DNA of 64,000 bases from contig PKCN01000076.1 of the NCBI GenBank assembly GCA_002862205.1, forward strand, positions 1-64,000. The letters are read 5' to 3'. Origin of the DNA: Planctomycetaceae bacterium. GTDB lineage: Bacteria; Planctomycetota; Planctomycetia; Pirellulales; Pirellulaceae. A program made the position numbers and the translations under genes. Of the stretch, positions 38,691 through 47,567 are shown one piece after another. Position 1 is the first letter of the stretch; each line of letters starts with the position of its first letter. A model generated the notes under the pieces. The model saw only the letters and a program-made list of their open reading frames with translations. It was not told where the DNA came from and ran no database searches.

Positions 38691-39977
38691 ATGCGTTCCC
38701 TCGCCGTCAGTTTCATTCTGTCATGCATTTTTCTGGTCGTCACTCTCACCGCTCCCACCACAGCGCGAGCCGAAGGCGAACCCAACTCAGCTAGCGATTC
38801 AAATGGTGGGGCAACGAAGCTCAACGGCGTCATTGAGGCCGTTGTGTCGGACGAGATCAGCGCTGACACCGAGCAAATCACGACCTACACGATCGAACGA
38901 CTCGTGCCTCACGGTACGACAATCAAAGCGGGAGAAAACGTGGTCTGGTTTGATAGCGAACCGATCACAGACATGATGAAAGCAGCCGAAATCGGGATGC
39001 GGCTGGCGACCATCGGCATGGAAGAAGAAGAGTTCAACCACAACCAATTTGTCGCAAGTCAAAAGCTGGATCGTGCCGCAGCTGAACGAACCTGGCGAGC
39101 TGCCCAACAGGCCTACAACAACTTCGTCAAAGTGGATCGTGAACGCAGCATCAAGACACAGGCGAATTCACTCAAAGGATCACTGGCATCGTTGGAAAAC
39201 GTGAAAGAGGAGTTGGAACAACTGCAACAGATGTACGACGCCGATGAGCTGACAGAGGAATCAGAGGAAATCGTGCTCAAACGTGCTAAACGTGCAGTCG
39301 AGTCTGCCGAATTCCGACATCGCAATACGGAGATCGCTGCGGACCGTGCTATCAAACAAACGCTGCCGCGTACCATCGCTGAGCAAGAGGCAACGTTCAC
39401 ACGCGCCGAACATGCCCATGCCAAGGCTGTTCGGGATATCAGTGTCGCCTCTACCCGCGCACAGATTGAGATTTCAAAAAAACGTGATGCTCATAAAAAA
39501 GCTCAGAAGAAACATGAAGAACTGAAGGCAGAACGTAAAAAGGTGGCACTCGCCTCTCCGATTGCTGGAATCGTGATTCATGGAAAATTGACACGCGGCA
39601 AACTCAGCGATAAACCATCCCTTTTGAAAAAGGGCAGTTCCGTGACAGGCAGCCAAGTACTCGCTACCATTCTCGCTCCCGGAAAATTGCAAATCCGACT
39701 GGATCTGAGTCAAAAAGATCTGCCCAACGTTACTCAAGGCAGTCAATGCACGGTCACCGTACCAGGCGTTCCTGATTTCAAAGCCGTTGGCACCGTCAAG
39801 TCCGTCTCATCCATTCCCTATGCAGGCACGCGTTATGACTGTGTTGTAAGCTTCTCGGCTGGCAAACAAAAACTCGCTCCCACCATGGCCTGCCAGTTAG
39901 CTTTCCAAACGGCTGAACCTGCCGCAGCCAAGGAAAAGAAAACAGCGAAACCGGCCGCAGCAGAGAAGAAGGAATGA
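38691..39977 (+). CDS. HlyD-like periplasmic adaptor / membrane fusion protein
   Basis: 428 residues. A signal peptide (hydrophobic FILSCIFLVVTLTA, cleavage near ARAEG) is followed by a split lipoyl-like domain (LVPHGTTIKAGENVVWFDSE and VALASPIAGIVIHGKLTRGK). It flanks a long coiled coil (about 95-270, rich in Glu/Lys/Ala). A beta-barrel part follows (LQIRLDLSQKDLPNVTQGSQ) and a Lys/Ala/Glu-rich tail. This is the adaptor architecture of tripartite efflux or type I secretion, but no transporter or TolC partner is adjacent. The following terpene-cyclase-fold gene is 67 bases downstream on the same strand. Confidence 0.82.
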   Translation: MRSLAVSFILSCIFLVVTLTAPTTARAEGEPNSASDSNGGATKLNGVIEAVVSDEISADTEQITTYTIERLVPHGTTIKAGENVVWFDSEPITDMMKAAEIGMRLATIGMEEEEFNHNQFVASQKLDRAAAERTWRAAQQAYNNFVKVDRERSIKTQANSLKGSLASLENVKEELEQLQQMYDADELTEESEEIVLKRAKRAVESAEFRHRNTEIAADRAIKQTLPRTIAEQEATFTRAEHAHAKAVRDISVASTRAQIEISKKRDAHKKAQKKHEELKAERKKVALASPIAGIVIHGKLTRGKLSDKPSLLKKGSSVTGSQVLATILAPGKLQIRLDLSQKDLPNVTQGSQCTVTVPGVPDFKAVGTVKSVSSIPYAGTRYDCVVSFSAGKQKLAPTMACQLAFQTAEPAAAKEKKTAKPAAAEKKE

Positions 39978-40044
39978 GCCCCTTATCGTAACGTTTTCGC
40001 GAGAACCCAATCCAACTCCACTGCACGCAAGGTCCTTCTCTGAG

Positions 40045-41277
40045 ATGCGCCGAATACTAGCTGCCCTCATTGCATGTCTGATCATTTCGGTCCCATGCTC
40101 AACCAAAGAACCGGACGCGGCGTCTGGAATTCTGGCCAATGCGCTGGATTTCAGCAAACCACCGGTTCTACCCAAGGTTGAGTCCCTGAGCCCCGAGATG
40201 ATCGAAAGTTCGATCAAGCGTGGGATAGATTTCTTAATCGAAGACCAGAACCCGAACGGCTCCTGGGGTTCTCCGACTCGCACCAAATCGCTCAACATTT
40301 ACGCCCCCGTACCGGGAGCCCACCACGCGTTCCGAACTGCCACGACTGCTCTCTGTATTTCGGCCCTGATCGAAACGCAATCAGCCGACCCGGCGGCAGT
40401 CAAAGCACTCGAACGGGGAGAGCAATGGCTGCTTGAGAACCTAGCCCAACTGCGGCGGGCCAGCGGTGATGCGCTGTACAACGTTTGGGGCCACGCCTAT
40501 TCCATCCAGGCATTGGTTCGCATGCACAAGCGGCATGAAAGCGACAACGAACTGAAAAAACAGATCGTCAACTTGATCGAGATGCAATACGACAAGTTGA
40601 CTCGATATGAGTCGGTGGACGGCGGTTGGGGTTATTACGACTTTCGCTACGAGGCTCGTAAACCCACCTCTTCCTCGATCAGTTTTGTGAACGGGACCGT
40701 ACTGATCGCGTTTGCAGAAGCCAAGGCTATTGGAGTCCCTCCCCCCGAACGAATTGTGAAGCGGGCAATCGCTGCACTGATGCGTCAGCAGAAACCAGAC
40801 TTCACTTACTTGTACGGCGAGTATCTTCAATATCAACCAATGCGAGGGATCAACCGCCCGGGAGGTTCATTGGGCCGATCGCAGTGCTGCAATTGCGCCT
40901 TGCGATATTGGGGCGACAAGCAGATCACTGATAACGTCGTCAAAAACTGGCTCTACCGACTTTACGTTCGTAATGGTTGGCTCGATATCGGTCGCAAGCG
41001 TCCTGTCCCCCACGAGTCTTGGATGCAAGTTGCGGGCTACTTTTACTACTATGGCCATTACTACGCAGGCCTGAGCCTGAAGTTGCTGCCAGATGATCAG
41101 CAAGCGCCCTATCAGACGATGCTTGCCGAGCTAATGCTCGATCGACAGGAAAAAGACGGGTCGTGGTGGGATTACCCGCTGTACGATTATCATCAGCCTT
41201 ATGGAACCGGATTCGCCCTGATGACACTACAACGCTGCCTGCCCAATCCCAGCCCACTCACTGAGAAAGAAAATTGA
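40045..41277 (+). CDS. Exported prenyltransferase/squalene-oxidase-repeat protein
   Basis: 410 residues with an N-terminal signal peptide (ILAALIACLIISVPC; possible lipobox-like SVPC). Repeats of the terpene cyclase/prenyltransferase alpha-alpha barrel: FLIEDQNPNGSWG, SVDGGWGYYDFRY, and LDRQEKDGSWWDYP. The DxDD motif of true squalene-hopene cyclases is not seen, and export argues against terpene chemistry. Such proteins are abundant and unassigned in planctomycetes. It may be co-transcribed with the HlyD-like gene. Confidence 0.82.
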   Translation: MRRILAALIACLIISVPCSTKEPDAASGILANALDFSKPPVLPKVESLSPEMIESSIKRGIDFLIEDQNPNGSWGSPTRTKSLNIYAPVPGAHHAFRTATTALCISALIETQSADPAAVKALERGEQWLLENLAQLRRASGDALYNVWGHAYSIQALVRMHKRHESDNELKKQIVNLIEMQYDKLTRYESVDGGWGYYDFRYEARKPTSSSISFVNGTVLIAFAEAKAIGVPPPERIVKRAIAALMRQQKPDFTYLYGEYLQYQPMRGINRPGGSLGRSQCCNCALRYWGDKQITDNVVKNWLYRLYVRNGWLDIGRKRPVPHESWMQVAGYFYYYGHYYAGLSLKLLPDDQQAPYQTMLAELMLDRQEKDGSWWDYPLYDYHQPYGTGFALMTLQRCLPNPSPLTEKEN

Positions 41278-41534
41278 GATACGTTCCCTAACGCAAGTCG
41301 CCGCTCTGGTAACGCCCCTTGTTTGCGGCATGCTAATCGGAATACGCAGCGGGACATACTTTGCTCTCTCCCCTCGCTTCACGTGCAACCGCTTCCCTGA
41401 AACAGAATCCTTGCCGACCATGATCGGATAGGCGCTGGTAGTATTTTGCGACTGCCTGATACGTTCCAAGAACTCCCCGGGCATGGCCTCGTCGTCGGCC
41501 GCCCTATTGCTCCAGAGACTCTTCACTGAACGGG

Positions 41535-42030
41535 TCATGCAGGCCAGTCGATCGCAAGAGGAAGCAACTGTGCAAGCAACGGATCGTGCAACTGTGCAAG
41601 CAACGGATCGTGCAACTGTGCAAGCAACGGATCGTGCAACGCCTTGCCGACACGTTGATAAGACTTCGCAAAGCTCTTGATTGCGGATTCGTCCCACGCC
41701 CAGTCAATGGTTCACAGATCGCAAGCCTGTTGCAAACGCTCACGGAAACGACGTTCAAATGCAGCAACATCACTCAACTGACCTCCACTCTGCAAAAGAG
41801 GCTATTGCAATGTAGGTTCTCCGTCGACGTTACCATCACGTCCCACTGCTCAGCGGTAGCTTTAGATGTAGCGGTCCGATTTTGACGGAGAGATTGGACA
41901 TGTGCACGAAACCTGATGAACTTCACAACGCTGTCGCGCATGATCACGCCAAAACGTGCCCCAACCGCCAAATGCCACCGCGGCCAAGACCGTCAACGGC
42001 AAACCCGCCCGCCGTTTGATTCTCAGCTTG
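41535..42030 (-). pseudogene. Decayed gene with frameshifts and nonsense codon
   Basis: Read on the minus strand, coherent protein-like segments continue across frames. First a basic plus hydrophobic start (LRIKRRAGLPLTVLAAVAFG), then FIRFRAHVQSLRQNRTATSK in another frame. Next comes LSDVAAFERRFRERLQQACD, a TGA at 41712-41714, and WAWDESAIKSFAKSYQRVGK in the same frame. It closes with three HDPLLAQL repeats encoded by the 24-bp tandem array, ending at TGA 41535. This pattern suggests a small membrane-anchored protein gene broken by at least two frameshifts. The original family is not recognised. Confidence 0.4.
41564..41640. repeat. 24-bp perfect tandem repeat, 3.2 copies
   Basis: Unit begins GCAACTGTGCAAGCAACGGA and ends TCGT; copies at 41564-41587, 41588-41611 and 41612-41635 plus five bases. 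Being a multiple of three, it stays open in the minus-strand frame of the decayed gene. Confidence 0.95.
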
Positions 42031-42300
42031 TTTGCTGATGTCCTTCAGGGGAAATTTCGAACCCCTTCATTCACACGCAAACCAACCTCTCACAGTTCCA
42101 AACACATCGTAACTTGTCCTGCCAGGGTATGCGTGGCAGCAGCAGCAACCTCGCATTCTTGCTCCTGCTTGAGTCTCAGTCTGCCAACAACCGTCTTAGC
42201 GATTGGCTTGAGAATGGCTGGATCACTCCCAGGGGAGGAGTTCCGAGCGACCTGCAGCGAGGTTTAATGCTCATCGAACCGGGACATTTCTCATCTCAAC

Positions 42301-42654
42301 TCAACCGCCAAAGACCTCCTCATAGAGGTCCTCGTTGAAGCCGACGATCACCTTTTTCCCGACAACCAAAGTGGGGGCTCGCAAATTCCCGGTCGGACCG
42401 AGCATCATTCCAACCAAAGCCGCGTCCTCAGGACGATCCTTACGCAAATCAACTTTCGTAACCTTCTTGCCTTTGGCGACAAGCAGAGTGGACTTGCCCT
42501 CCACTAATTCCAACGCATCTGAGTCACCGTAGCGAACTTTTCTGGCGTCGATCTCCTCAGTCACCTTCACATTCCGAGGCGCAAGAAACTCTTGCGCACG
42601 AGTGCAGGACGTTCAGCCCTTGCGGTGGTAACTCCACCCAATCGTCTTCGTCAT
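42301..42654 (-). CDS. ArsC-family selenoprotein (in-frame UGA = selenocysteine)
   Basis: 117 residues from ATG 42654 when TGA 42613-42615 is read through. The N-terminus is MTKTIGWSYHRKG, then the UGA (residue 14), TSC (Cys 17), TRAQEFLAPRNVKV, and later GPTGNLRAPTLVVGKK and VGFNEDLYEEV. This matches the planctomycete ArsC-family (seleno)protein, a thioredoxin-fold arsenate-reductase relative whose active site is C/U-x-x-C. A frame opening at GTG 42570 gives only 89 residues and lacks the active site, so the longer reading is preferred. A hairpin that fits bacterial SECIS rules follows the UGA. Redox function inferred; substrate unknown. It lies 235 bases downstream of the LarA-type gene. 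Confidence 0.88.
42579..42597 (-). promoter_or_regulatory. Putative bacterial SECIS hairpin
   Basis: In the mRNA, GCGCAAGA-GUU-UCUUGCGC forms a perfect 8-bp stem with a three-base loop beginning with G. The loop begins 23 nt after the UGA, within the 16-37 nt range and with the early loop G used to recognise bacterial SECIS elements bound by SelB. Confidence 0.8.
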
Positions 42655-42889
42655 CGTTCATTCATCCCAAATCGTGATCAACCGTTGTAAGCGTTCGATT
42701 GTAGCATCGTGAATAGGGTGGGGAATGCCACACAAAAGCAGATACTCAGTGGCGATAAAACATGACGCGATCGACGCGCTTCCGAGCTCAACACCGCAAG
42801 TACTCACGAGTACCGTCCGCGTTGGTATTCAGTGGATTTTTCCGCCGCACTGATTCAGCCGTTTTCAATCGTTGATGGAAAGCGGCCGT

Positions 42890-44257
42890 TCAGACGCAGG
42901 GCTGCACTGACGGTTCCACATAGGGACCCTCCGGGATCACCGCGATCACGGAGTCGCCTTGCCGTTCCACACTTTCGCTGATCGCCCGACCAACCGAATC
43001 AATTCGCTCTACTCCTGTGAGGCTCCACTCCTGTTCGGTCAATTGAGGACAGTAGAGCTGAATGTTCCCAACCGCCATTGGCTTCAACTGCATTTGACTT
43101 TGCCACTCGTCGATATCCGCATGGGACTTTTTCAACAGGCTCTGCAGGAAGGCACTGGGTCCCAAATCAGCCAACCGACGCTGCGAATCAACGAACTCAG
43201 CAGACCCAAAACCCTCACTGCACTCCGATGCAATGATCAGATCCCCACCTGGCTCAAGGATATTCATCGCACCTACCATTCCTTTGATGGTTTGATAATA
43301 GGTTTTATCGAGGGGATAGCCAGAAGCGGTGGTTACCACGGTTTTGTACCTTCTTGGAACTGCAACCTCACAGTACTGCCGCACGTAGTCAACCGCTTGT
43401 TCGTGAGCAGCAATGATTTCGCCAAAGTTGATAAACGAAAGCTGGCGATTCTCGTCGATGACCGTATTCAATCCCATCGCCCCACCAATCAACTTGACAA
43501 TTTCAAGCTGCTCTTCATGCAACGGGTTGTTCACCAGGTTGCAACTTCTTGCAGCCGGGTCAGCCATGAATCTTGAACTGTGAAACGTCGTGATGGTTTC
43601 GGCATGCGCAACCCCGGGCGCAATCACCTTTCTCCCACCCGAGTAACCCGCCATGAAGTGGGGCTCGACCAGTCCCGTGGCGATTCTCAAATCGGCCTGC
43701 ACCAACGCCCGATCCAGTCTCACGACAGTCCCACGAGTTGAGGTCTTACCGACCAACACGTGCTCAGCATCGTTCCTTGCATCATGGTTCTTGACTTGAA
43801 TATTTTCCAACACCCAGGAATCCCCCACCAACTCCTCCAGCTCCTTGCCTTCATTGGGTCGGTGCAACCCTGTCGCAACCAGCACGGTAATGTCCTGCCT
43901 GGCCATTCCCTTGTCCAACAACACCTCAATGATCGGCCGCAGAAACAAATGGTTTGGAACGGGGCGTGTGATGTCACAAATCGCGATACACGCGGATTTA
44001 CAATCGTTCGCCCAACCGAATCTGTCGGTGGCAGAAGTCGCATCTGCCAGGGAATCATCTTGGGGCTCCTGATGGTGGTCTGCTGGGTGGACGCGTTTTG
44101 GTGCATCGCGGCCAGTATTAGCAGACAGCGCGTCCACAACGGCCGCTTGCGGGTCCGCCAGCACAGGCATGGTGGGCTTTCGCACGACATCGGCCCTAAC
44201 CCCGCTGGGAAGCGTGATCTCCAATCCTCCACGACCGTAATTGAGTGTGATGTTCAC
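42890..44257 (-). CDS. larA: LarA-type nickel-dependent racemase family protein (DUF2088)
   Basis: 455 residues from GTG 44257. LarA blocks are present: ICDITRPVPNH, LVATGLHRPN with cofactor-site His, VKNHDARND, and VEPHFMAGYSGGRKVIAPG holding the Lys/His residues that bind the pyridinium-dithiocarboxylate mononucleotide nickel pincer cofactor. An extra hydrophilic insert (about residues 40-75) splits the N-domain relative to short homologues. The family racemises lactate or other 2-hydroxyacids. larB/C/E cofactor genes are not in the window, so activity depends on genes elsewhere. Confidence 0.85.
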   Translation of the reverse strand: MNITLNYGRGGLEITLPSGVRADVVRKPTMPVLADPQAAVVDALSANTGRDAPKRVHPADHHQEPQDDSLADATSATDRFGWANDCKSACIAICDITRPVPNHLFLRPIIEVLLDKGMARQDITVLVATGLHRPNEGKELEELVGDSWVLENIQVKNHDARNDAEHVLVGKTSTRGTVVRLDRALVQADLRIATGLVEPHFMAGYSGGRKVIAPGVAHAETITTFHSSRFMADPAARSCNLVNNPLHEEQLEIVKLIGGAMGLNTVIDENRQLSFINFGEIIAAHEQAVDYVRQYCEVAVPRRYKTVVTTASGYPLDKTYYQTIKGMVGAMNILEPGGDLIIASECSEGFGSAEFVDSQRRLADLGPSAFLQSLLKKSHADIDEWQSQMQLKPMAVGNIQLYCPQLTEQEWSLTGVERIDSVGRAISESVERQGDSVIAVIPEGPYVEPSVQPCV

Positions 44258-44561
44258 GTCACCTGCCTGTTAGATTCGAAAATTCACCCAGCCAATGCGA
44301 CTCATGCCTGCCGGGGTGCATGATGTCAGGGGGCCGTCAGAGACGGTGGTATGAAGCGTCCACGGCCCACCATAGCGAGCTACGCCGTATGCCCCAGCGA
44401 GCTACGCCGTATGCCCCAGAGAGCTACGTCGTATAGCCCAGCGACCTACGCCGCACTGTTGTCTAAGCCTCCTGTATCAATCATAATGTGTTATCCAGAA
44501 CGCGTCATCGACGGCGTTCCTATGTCCCCCCCTTTCTCGAAACCCTGCCGGAACCCAACCC
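44258..44561. other. Intergenic region with 22-bp repeat
   Basis: About 300 bases between the divergent larA-type and DUF1080-GSDH genes. Filled largely by four diverging 22-bp repeats (44374-44461). No promoter elements confidently placed. Confidence 0.6.
44374..44461. repeat. 22-bp tandem repeat, 4 copies decaying
   Basis: AGCGAGCTACGCCGTATGCC plus CC at 44374-44395 and 44396-44417 exactly, then increasingly diverged copies at 44418-44439 and 44440-44461. Confidence 0.85.
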
Positions 44562-46448
44562 ATGAAGCTTCTGCCTTTTGCATTGGCGTTGATGCTGATG
44601 CCCCACGCACTAGCGGAAACGCTTAACGAACTGACAGATTCAGAGAAGCGAAGCGGCTGGACCTTACTGTTCGACGGCGAGTCAACCGATGGCTGGCGGA
44701 ACTACAAGAAAGACAATGTGTCCAACGGCTGGAAGATCATTGATGGTGCGTTGGTGCGTTCGGCCGGAGGTGCGGGTGACATCATGACTTCAGGTAAATA
44801 CGACGCTTTCGAGTTGTCGCTGGAGTACAAAATCAGCAAGGGTGGCAACAGCGGCGTGATGTTCCATGTGGTCGAGGGCGATGGGCCACCATGGCGCACA
44901 GGACCGGAAATCCAGGTCCAGGACAATGTAGACGGACATGATCCTCAGAAAGCCGGGTGGCTGTATCAGCTTCACCAACCCACCGTTCCCAAATGGGCCA
45001 CCAACAAGGAGCCAGTTGATGCCACACGACCCGCAGGTCAATGGAATCAGCTTTACGTCAGAATCAACAAAGACGACTGCGAAGTCTGCATGAACGGGGT
45101 CAGGTACTACCGATTCAAGCTCGACAATGCGGACTGGAAAAATCGAATTTCCAAGAGCAAATTTGCCAAATTTGATGGATTTGGCACGGCTGGCAACGGT
45201 CATATCTGCCTGCAAGACCATGGCAACGAAGTCGCCTATCGCAACATCAAACTCCGCGAATTCAAAGATGACGGAACCGTTCCCCAGCCCATCGACGGCT
45301 CTTTGAACCTCAAGGGCGAGCTTGCATTCCCGAACCTGAAATGGGATCAATGGGAACCGGTCAACGATGCCGGCAAAGTGAGACCACTACGACTGATGGA
45401 ACTCACGCATGCCAACGACGGTACCAATCGACTGTTCGCAGCTTCACAGTTCGGAGAAATCTGGACGTTTGACAACGATCACAAAGTTGAGAAATCCACT
45501 CTCTTCCTTGACCTCCGAGACAAAGTCAAAGACTTCTCGGACCGAGGCTCCAATGAACAGGGGTTGCTTGGCTTGGCCATGCACCCCAACTTCAAGAAGA
45601 ACGGACAGTTCTTCGTCTACTACTCTCACCCCACTGAGCCCAAATCGATCGTATCGCGATTCAGCGTCTCAAAAGATGACGCCAACAAAGCCGACCCGGA
45701 CTCGGAAGTGGTTGTGATGGAAATCGAACAACCCTATCAGAACCACAACGGTGGCGCGATCGAATTCGGACCTGACGGGTTCCTGTATGTGGCTCTCGGT
45801 GACGGCGGAGACCGAAATGACCCACACGGAAACGGGCAGAATCTTGGGACTCTGCTTGGTTCGATTCTCAGAATTGATGTCGACCACCCCACAGATGGCC
45901 TCCAGTACGGAATCCCATCCGACAATCCATTTATTGGCGTCGACGGTGCTCGCCCCGAAATTTACGCACACGGCATCCGCAACCCCTGGAGAATCGCCTT
46001 CAACAAGAAGGATGGAAACCTCTGGGTGGGTGACGTCGGCCAGGAACTCTGGGAAGAAGTGATCGTCGTCAAAAAGGGAGGTAACTACGGATGGAGCGGA
46101 CGCGAAGGCTCACATGCATTCGGGAATCGCGAAGCCGCCAAAAATGTCTCCAAACAACTCGAGCCAGTCTGGGAATATGATCATCAGATCGGGAAATCGA
46201 TCACAGGAGGCCGCGTTTACAATGCCTCACGTGTCCCGCAACTTACCGGCAAGTATCTCTACGCCGACTACGTCACTGGATCAATCTGGGCACTTCATTA
46301 CGATGCCGAAAATGACAAACTCATCAGCAACGAACAGGTCGTTCCCGAGAGCGTCGCGGTCTTGGCATTCGGTGAAGACCAGCATGGTGAAGTTTACTAC
46401 CTGACCAACAGTAGTCGTGGCGAGAGCATCTATCGATTTGCGAAATAG
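44562..46448 (+). CDS. DUF1080 - glucose/sorbosone dehydrogenase fusion, exported
   Basis: 628 residues with signal peptide (LLPFALALMLMPHALA). The N-terminal DUF1080 / 3-keto-disaccharide hydrolase domain (about 30-230) has GWTLLFDGESTDGWRNYKK, GGNSGVMFHV and GHICLQDHGNEVAYRNIKLR. The C-terminal PQQ-type glucose/sorbosone dehydrogenase propeller (about 260-627) has EQGLLGLAMHPNFKKNGQFF, NHNGGAIEFGPDGFLYVALG and HGIRNPWRIAF with the catalytic-type His/Arg. It probably acts on sugars or glycan fragments outside the cytoplasm. Strong terminator follows. Domain order binds a lectin-like/hydrolase module to an oxidase module in one chain. Confidence 0.92.
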   Translation: MKLLPFALALMLMPHALAETLNELTDSEKRSGWTLLFDGESTDGWRNYKKDNVSNGWKIIDGALVRSAGGAGDIMTSGKYDAFELSLEYKISKGGNSGVMFHVVEGDGPPWRTGPEIQVQDNVDGHDPQKAGWLYQLHQPTVPKWATNKEPVDATRPAGQWNQLYVRINKDDCEVCMNGVRYYRFKLDNADWKNRISKSKFAKFDGFGTAGNGHICLQDHGNEVAYRNIKLREFKDDGTVPQPIDGSLNLKGELAFPNLKWDQWEPVNDAGKVRPLRLMELTHANDGTNRLFAASQFGEIWTFDNDHKVEKSTLFLDLRDKVKDFSDRGSNEQGLLGLAMHPNFKKNGQFFVYYSHPTEPKSIVSRFSVSKDDANKADPDSEVVVMEIEQPYQNHNGGAIEFGPDGFLYVALGDGGDRNDPHGNGQNLGTLLGSILRIDVDHPTDGLQYGIPSDNPFIGVDGARPEIYAHGIRNPWRIAFNKKDGNLWVGDVGQELWEEVIVVKKGGNYGWSGREGSHAFGNREAAKNVSKQLEPVWEYDHQIGKSITGGRVYNASRVPQLTGKYLYADYVTGSIWALHYDAENDKLISNEQVVPESVAVLAFGEDQHGEVYYLTNSSRGESIYRFAK

Positions 46449-46536
46449 CATCGTTGGTTTTTCCACTGCCCTGCTTAGCTGAAGCAAACGGCAGTGTCCA
46501 AACAACGACCGGTATTCACGTGCCCCTTCATCAACG

Positions 46537-46566
46537 CGGCCCGCAGGACTCCTGTGGGCCGTTTCT
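46537..46566 (+). terminator. Rho-independent terminator
   Basis: CGGCCCGCAGG-ACT-CCTGTGGGCCG, an 11-bp stem with one G-T pair, followed by TTTCT; 90 bases after the DUF1080-GSDH stop. Confidence 0.8.
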
Positions 46567-46648
46567 GTTGCCATGCGGCGATAAAACGTCACACTGGCAT
46601 GGCACCGAGACAGCCAAGGTCAGCATCGTTTTCCAGTCACATCGCACC

Positions 46649-47074
46649 TCAAGCCTCGGGAGGTTGATAAGCGTTGCCCGTTTCCAACGCGGCGGATTGA
46701 GCATCAGCGTGCTGACTCTGCTCGACAAGAATCGGTTGCAGCACCCTGGGCTTCCAAAGCACGAGCCTGACCAGCCAAGACAACCCAAACCAGCAAAAAC
46801 CGTAAGCCACCCCGGGAATCCAGCCGGCAATCAAGGCGCCAGATGGCGATGCATCACTGTATGCCGCATCGGGTGGATTTGGCATTGCCTGCCACGCCCG
46901 ATATCCAAGATCCAAACCTAAAAACAAGGAGATCCAGAAACATAACACACTCAGACAAAACAGGACCAACGGTAATAACCATCCCGACAGCCGCCCAGCA
47001 ATGAATGCCAGCAAGGCTGAGAACACAGCGCCCCCGCCAAATATCGTAATGAACATTTCCTGCAGCGGTGTCAT
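46649..47074 (-). CDS. Small membrane protein, function unknown
   Basis: 141 residues from ATG 47074 (frame open to 47113). Three hydrophobic segments: FITIFGGGAVFSALLAFIAG, LLPLVLFCLSVLCFWISLFL, and a third around VAYGFCWFGLSWLVRLVLW. Short hydrophilic tail ending NAYQPPEA, resembling the N-x-YQ-P-P ending common on planctomycete membrane proteins of unknown function. Convergent with the DUF1080-GSDH gene. Confidence 0.7.
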   Translation of the reverse strand: MTPLQEMFITIFGGGAVFSALLAFIAGRLSGWLLPLVLFCLSVLCFWISLFLGLDLGYRAWQAMPNPPDAAYSDASPSGALIAGWIPGVAYGFCWFGLSWLVRLVLWKPRVLQPILVEQSQHADAQSAALETGNAYQPPEA

Positions 47075-47567
47075 GTCATTGCCTTCCATCATGCTTTTTA
47101 CTTTGCAACACAAAGCTTAGATGACTTATCCAGTGATTGGAATACGCAAAAGGCACGAATCCTCACATCGACCACTCCCCCTAAGCGTGCAGACCTCAAT
47201 CCATTACGACGGCTTTCCGGCACCTTGCGATTACCTGCCAGCACCTTGCGATTACCTGCCAGCACCTTGCGATTACACACGAGCACCTTGCGATTACCTG
47301 CCTGAACAGGTCACTCAATCGGCTCCTTCACCAGCACACGTGCCCCGGACCGAGACTCAACTGCACCTTCCAGTCGTGGCCCATCGGCACTTCTCCGTCC
47401 AGCACATACGAACTTGAAAATGCGATACAGAACCATCAGGGGTCCAATTTGATGAGGCAAATGCATTCAACCTAGATGACCCAACAGTGGCGCATTGGCG
47501 ACTAGAAGTTCGGCGTTTCCCAGACCAGTGACTGATAGTTTGTCGTGAGCAGAGCTGAAGTCTGGCA
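47075..47567. other. Intergenic region with 21-bp repeat
   Basis: About 490 bases. Four 21-bp repeats at 47221-47304 lie in the middle. No additional gene is supported; frames at 47121-47417 (+) are translations of the repeat. Confidence 0.55.
47221..47304. repeat. 21-bp tandem repeat, 4 copies
   Basis: CACCTTGCGATTACCTGCCA plus G at 47221-47241 and 47242-47262, a diverged third copy (47263-47283) and a fourth (47284-47304). Confidence 0.9.

Larger units (their letters stand above)
41278..42300. other. Gene-poor region with decayed coding sequence
   Basis: About 1 kb between the terpene-cyclase-fold gene (+) and the selenoprotein gene (-). Contains the minus-strand remnant at 41535-42030 and a 24-bp tandem repeat. 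No intact gene is supported. Confidence 0.6.

Noticed and set aside
41712-41714. Second possible recoded UGA in the decayed gene
   Set aside because: No Cys/Sec redox motif around it, neighbouring frameshifts show decay, and no SECIS-like hairpin follows.
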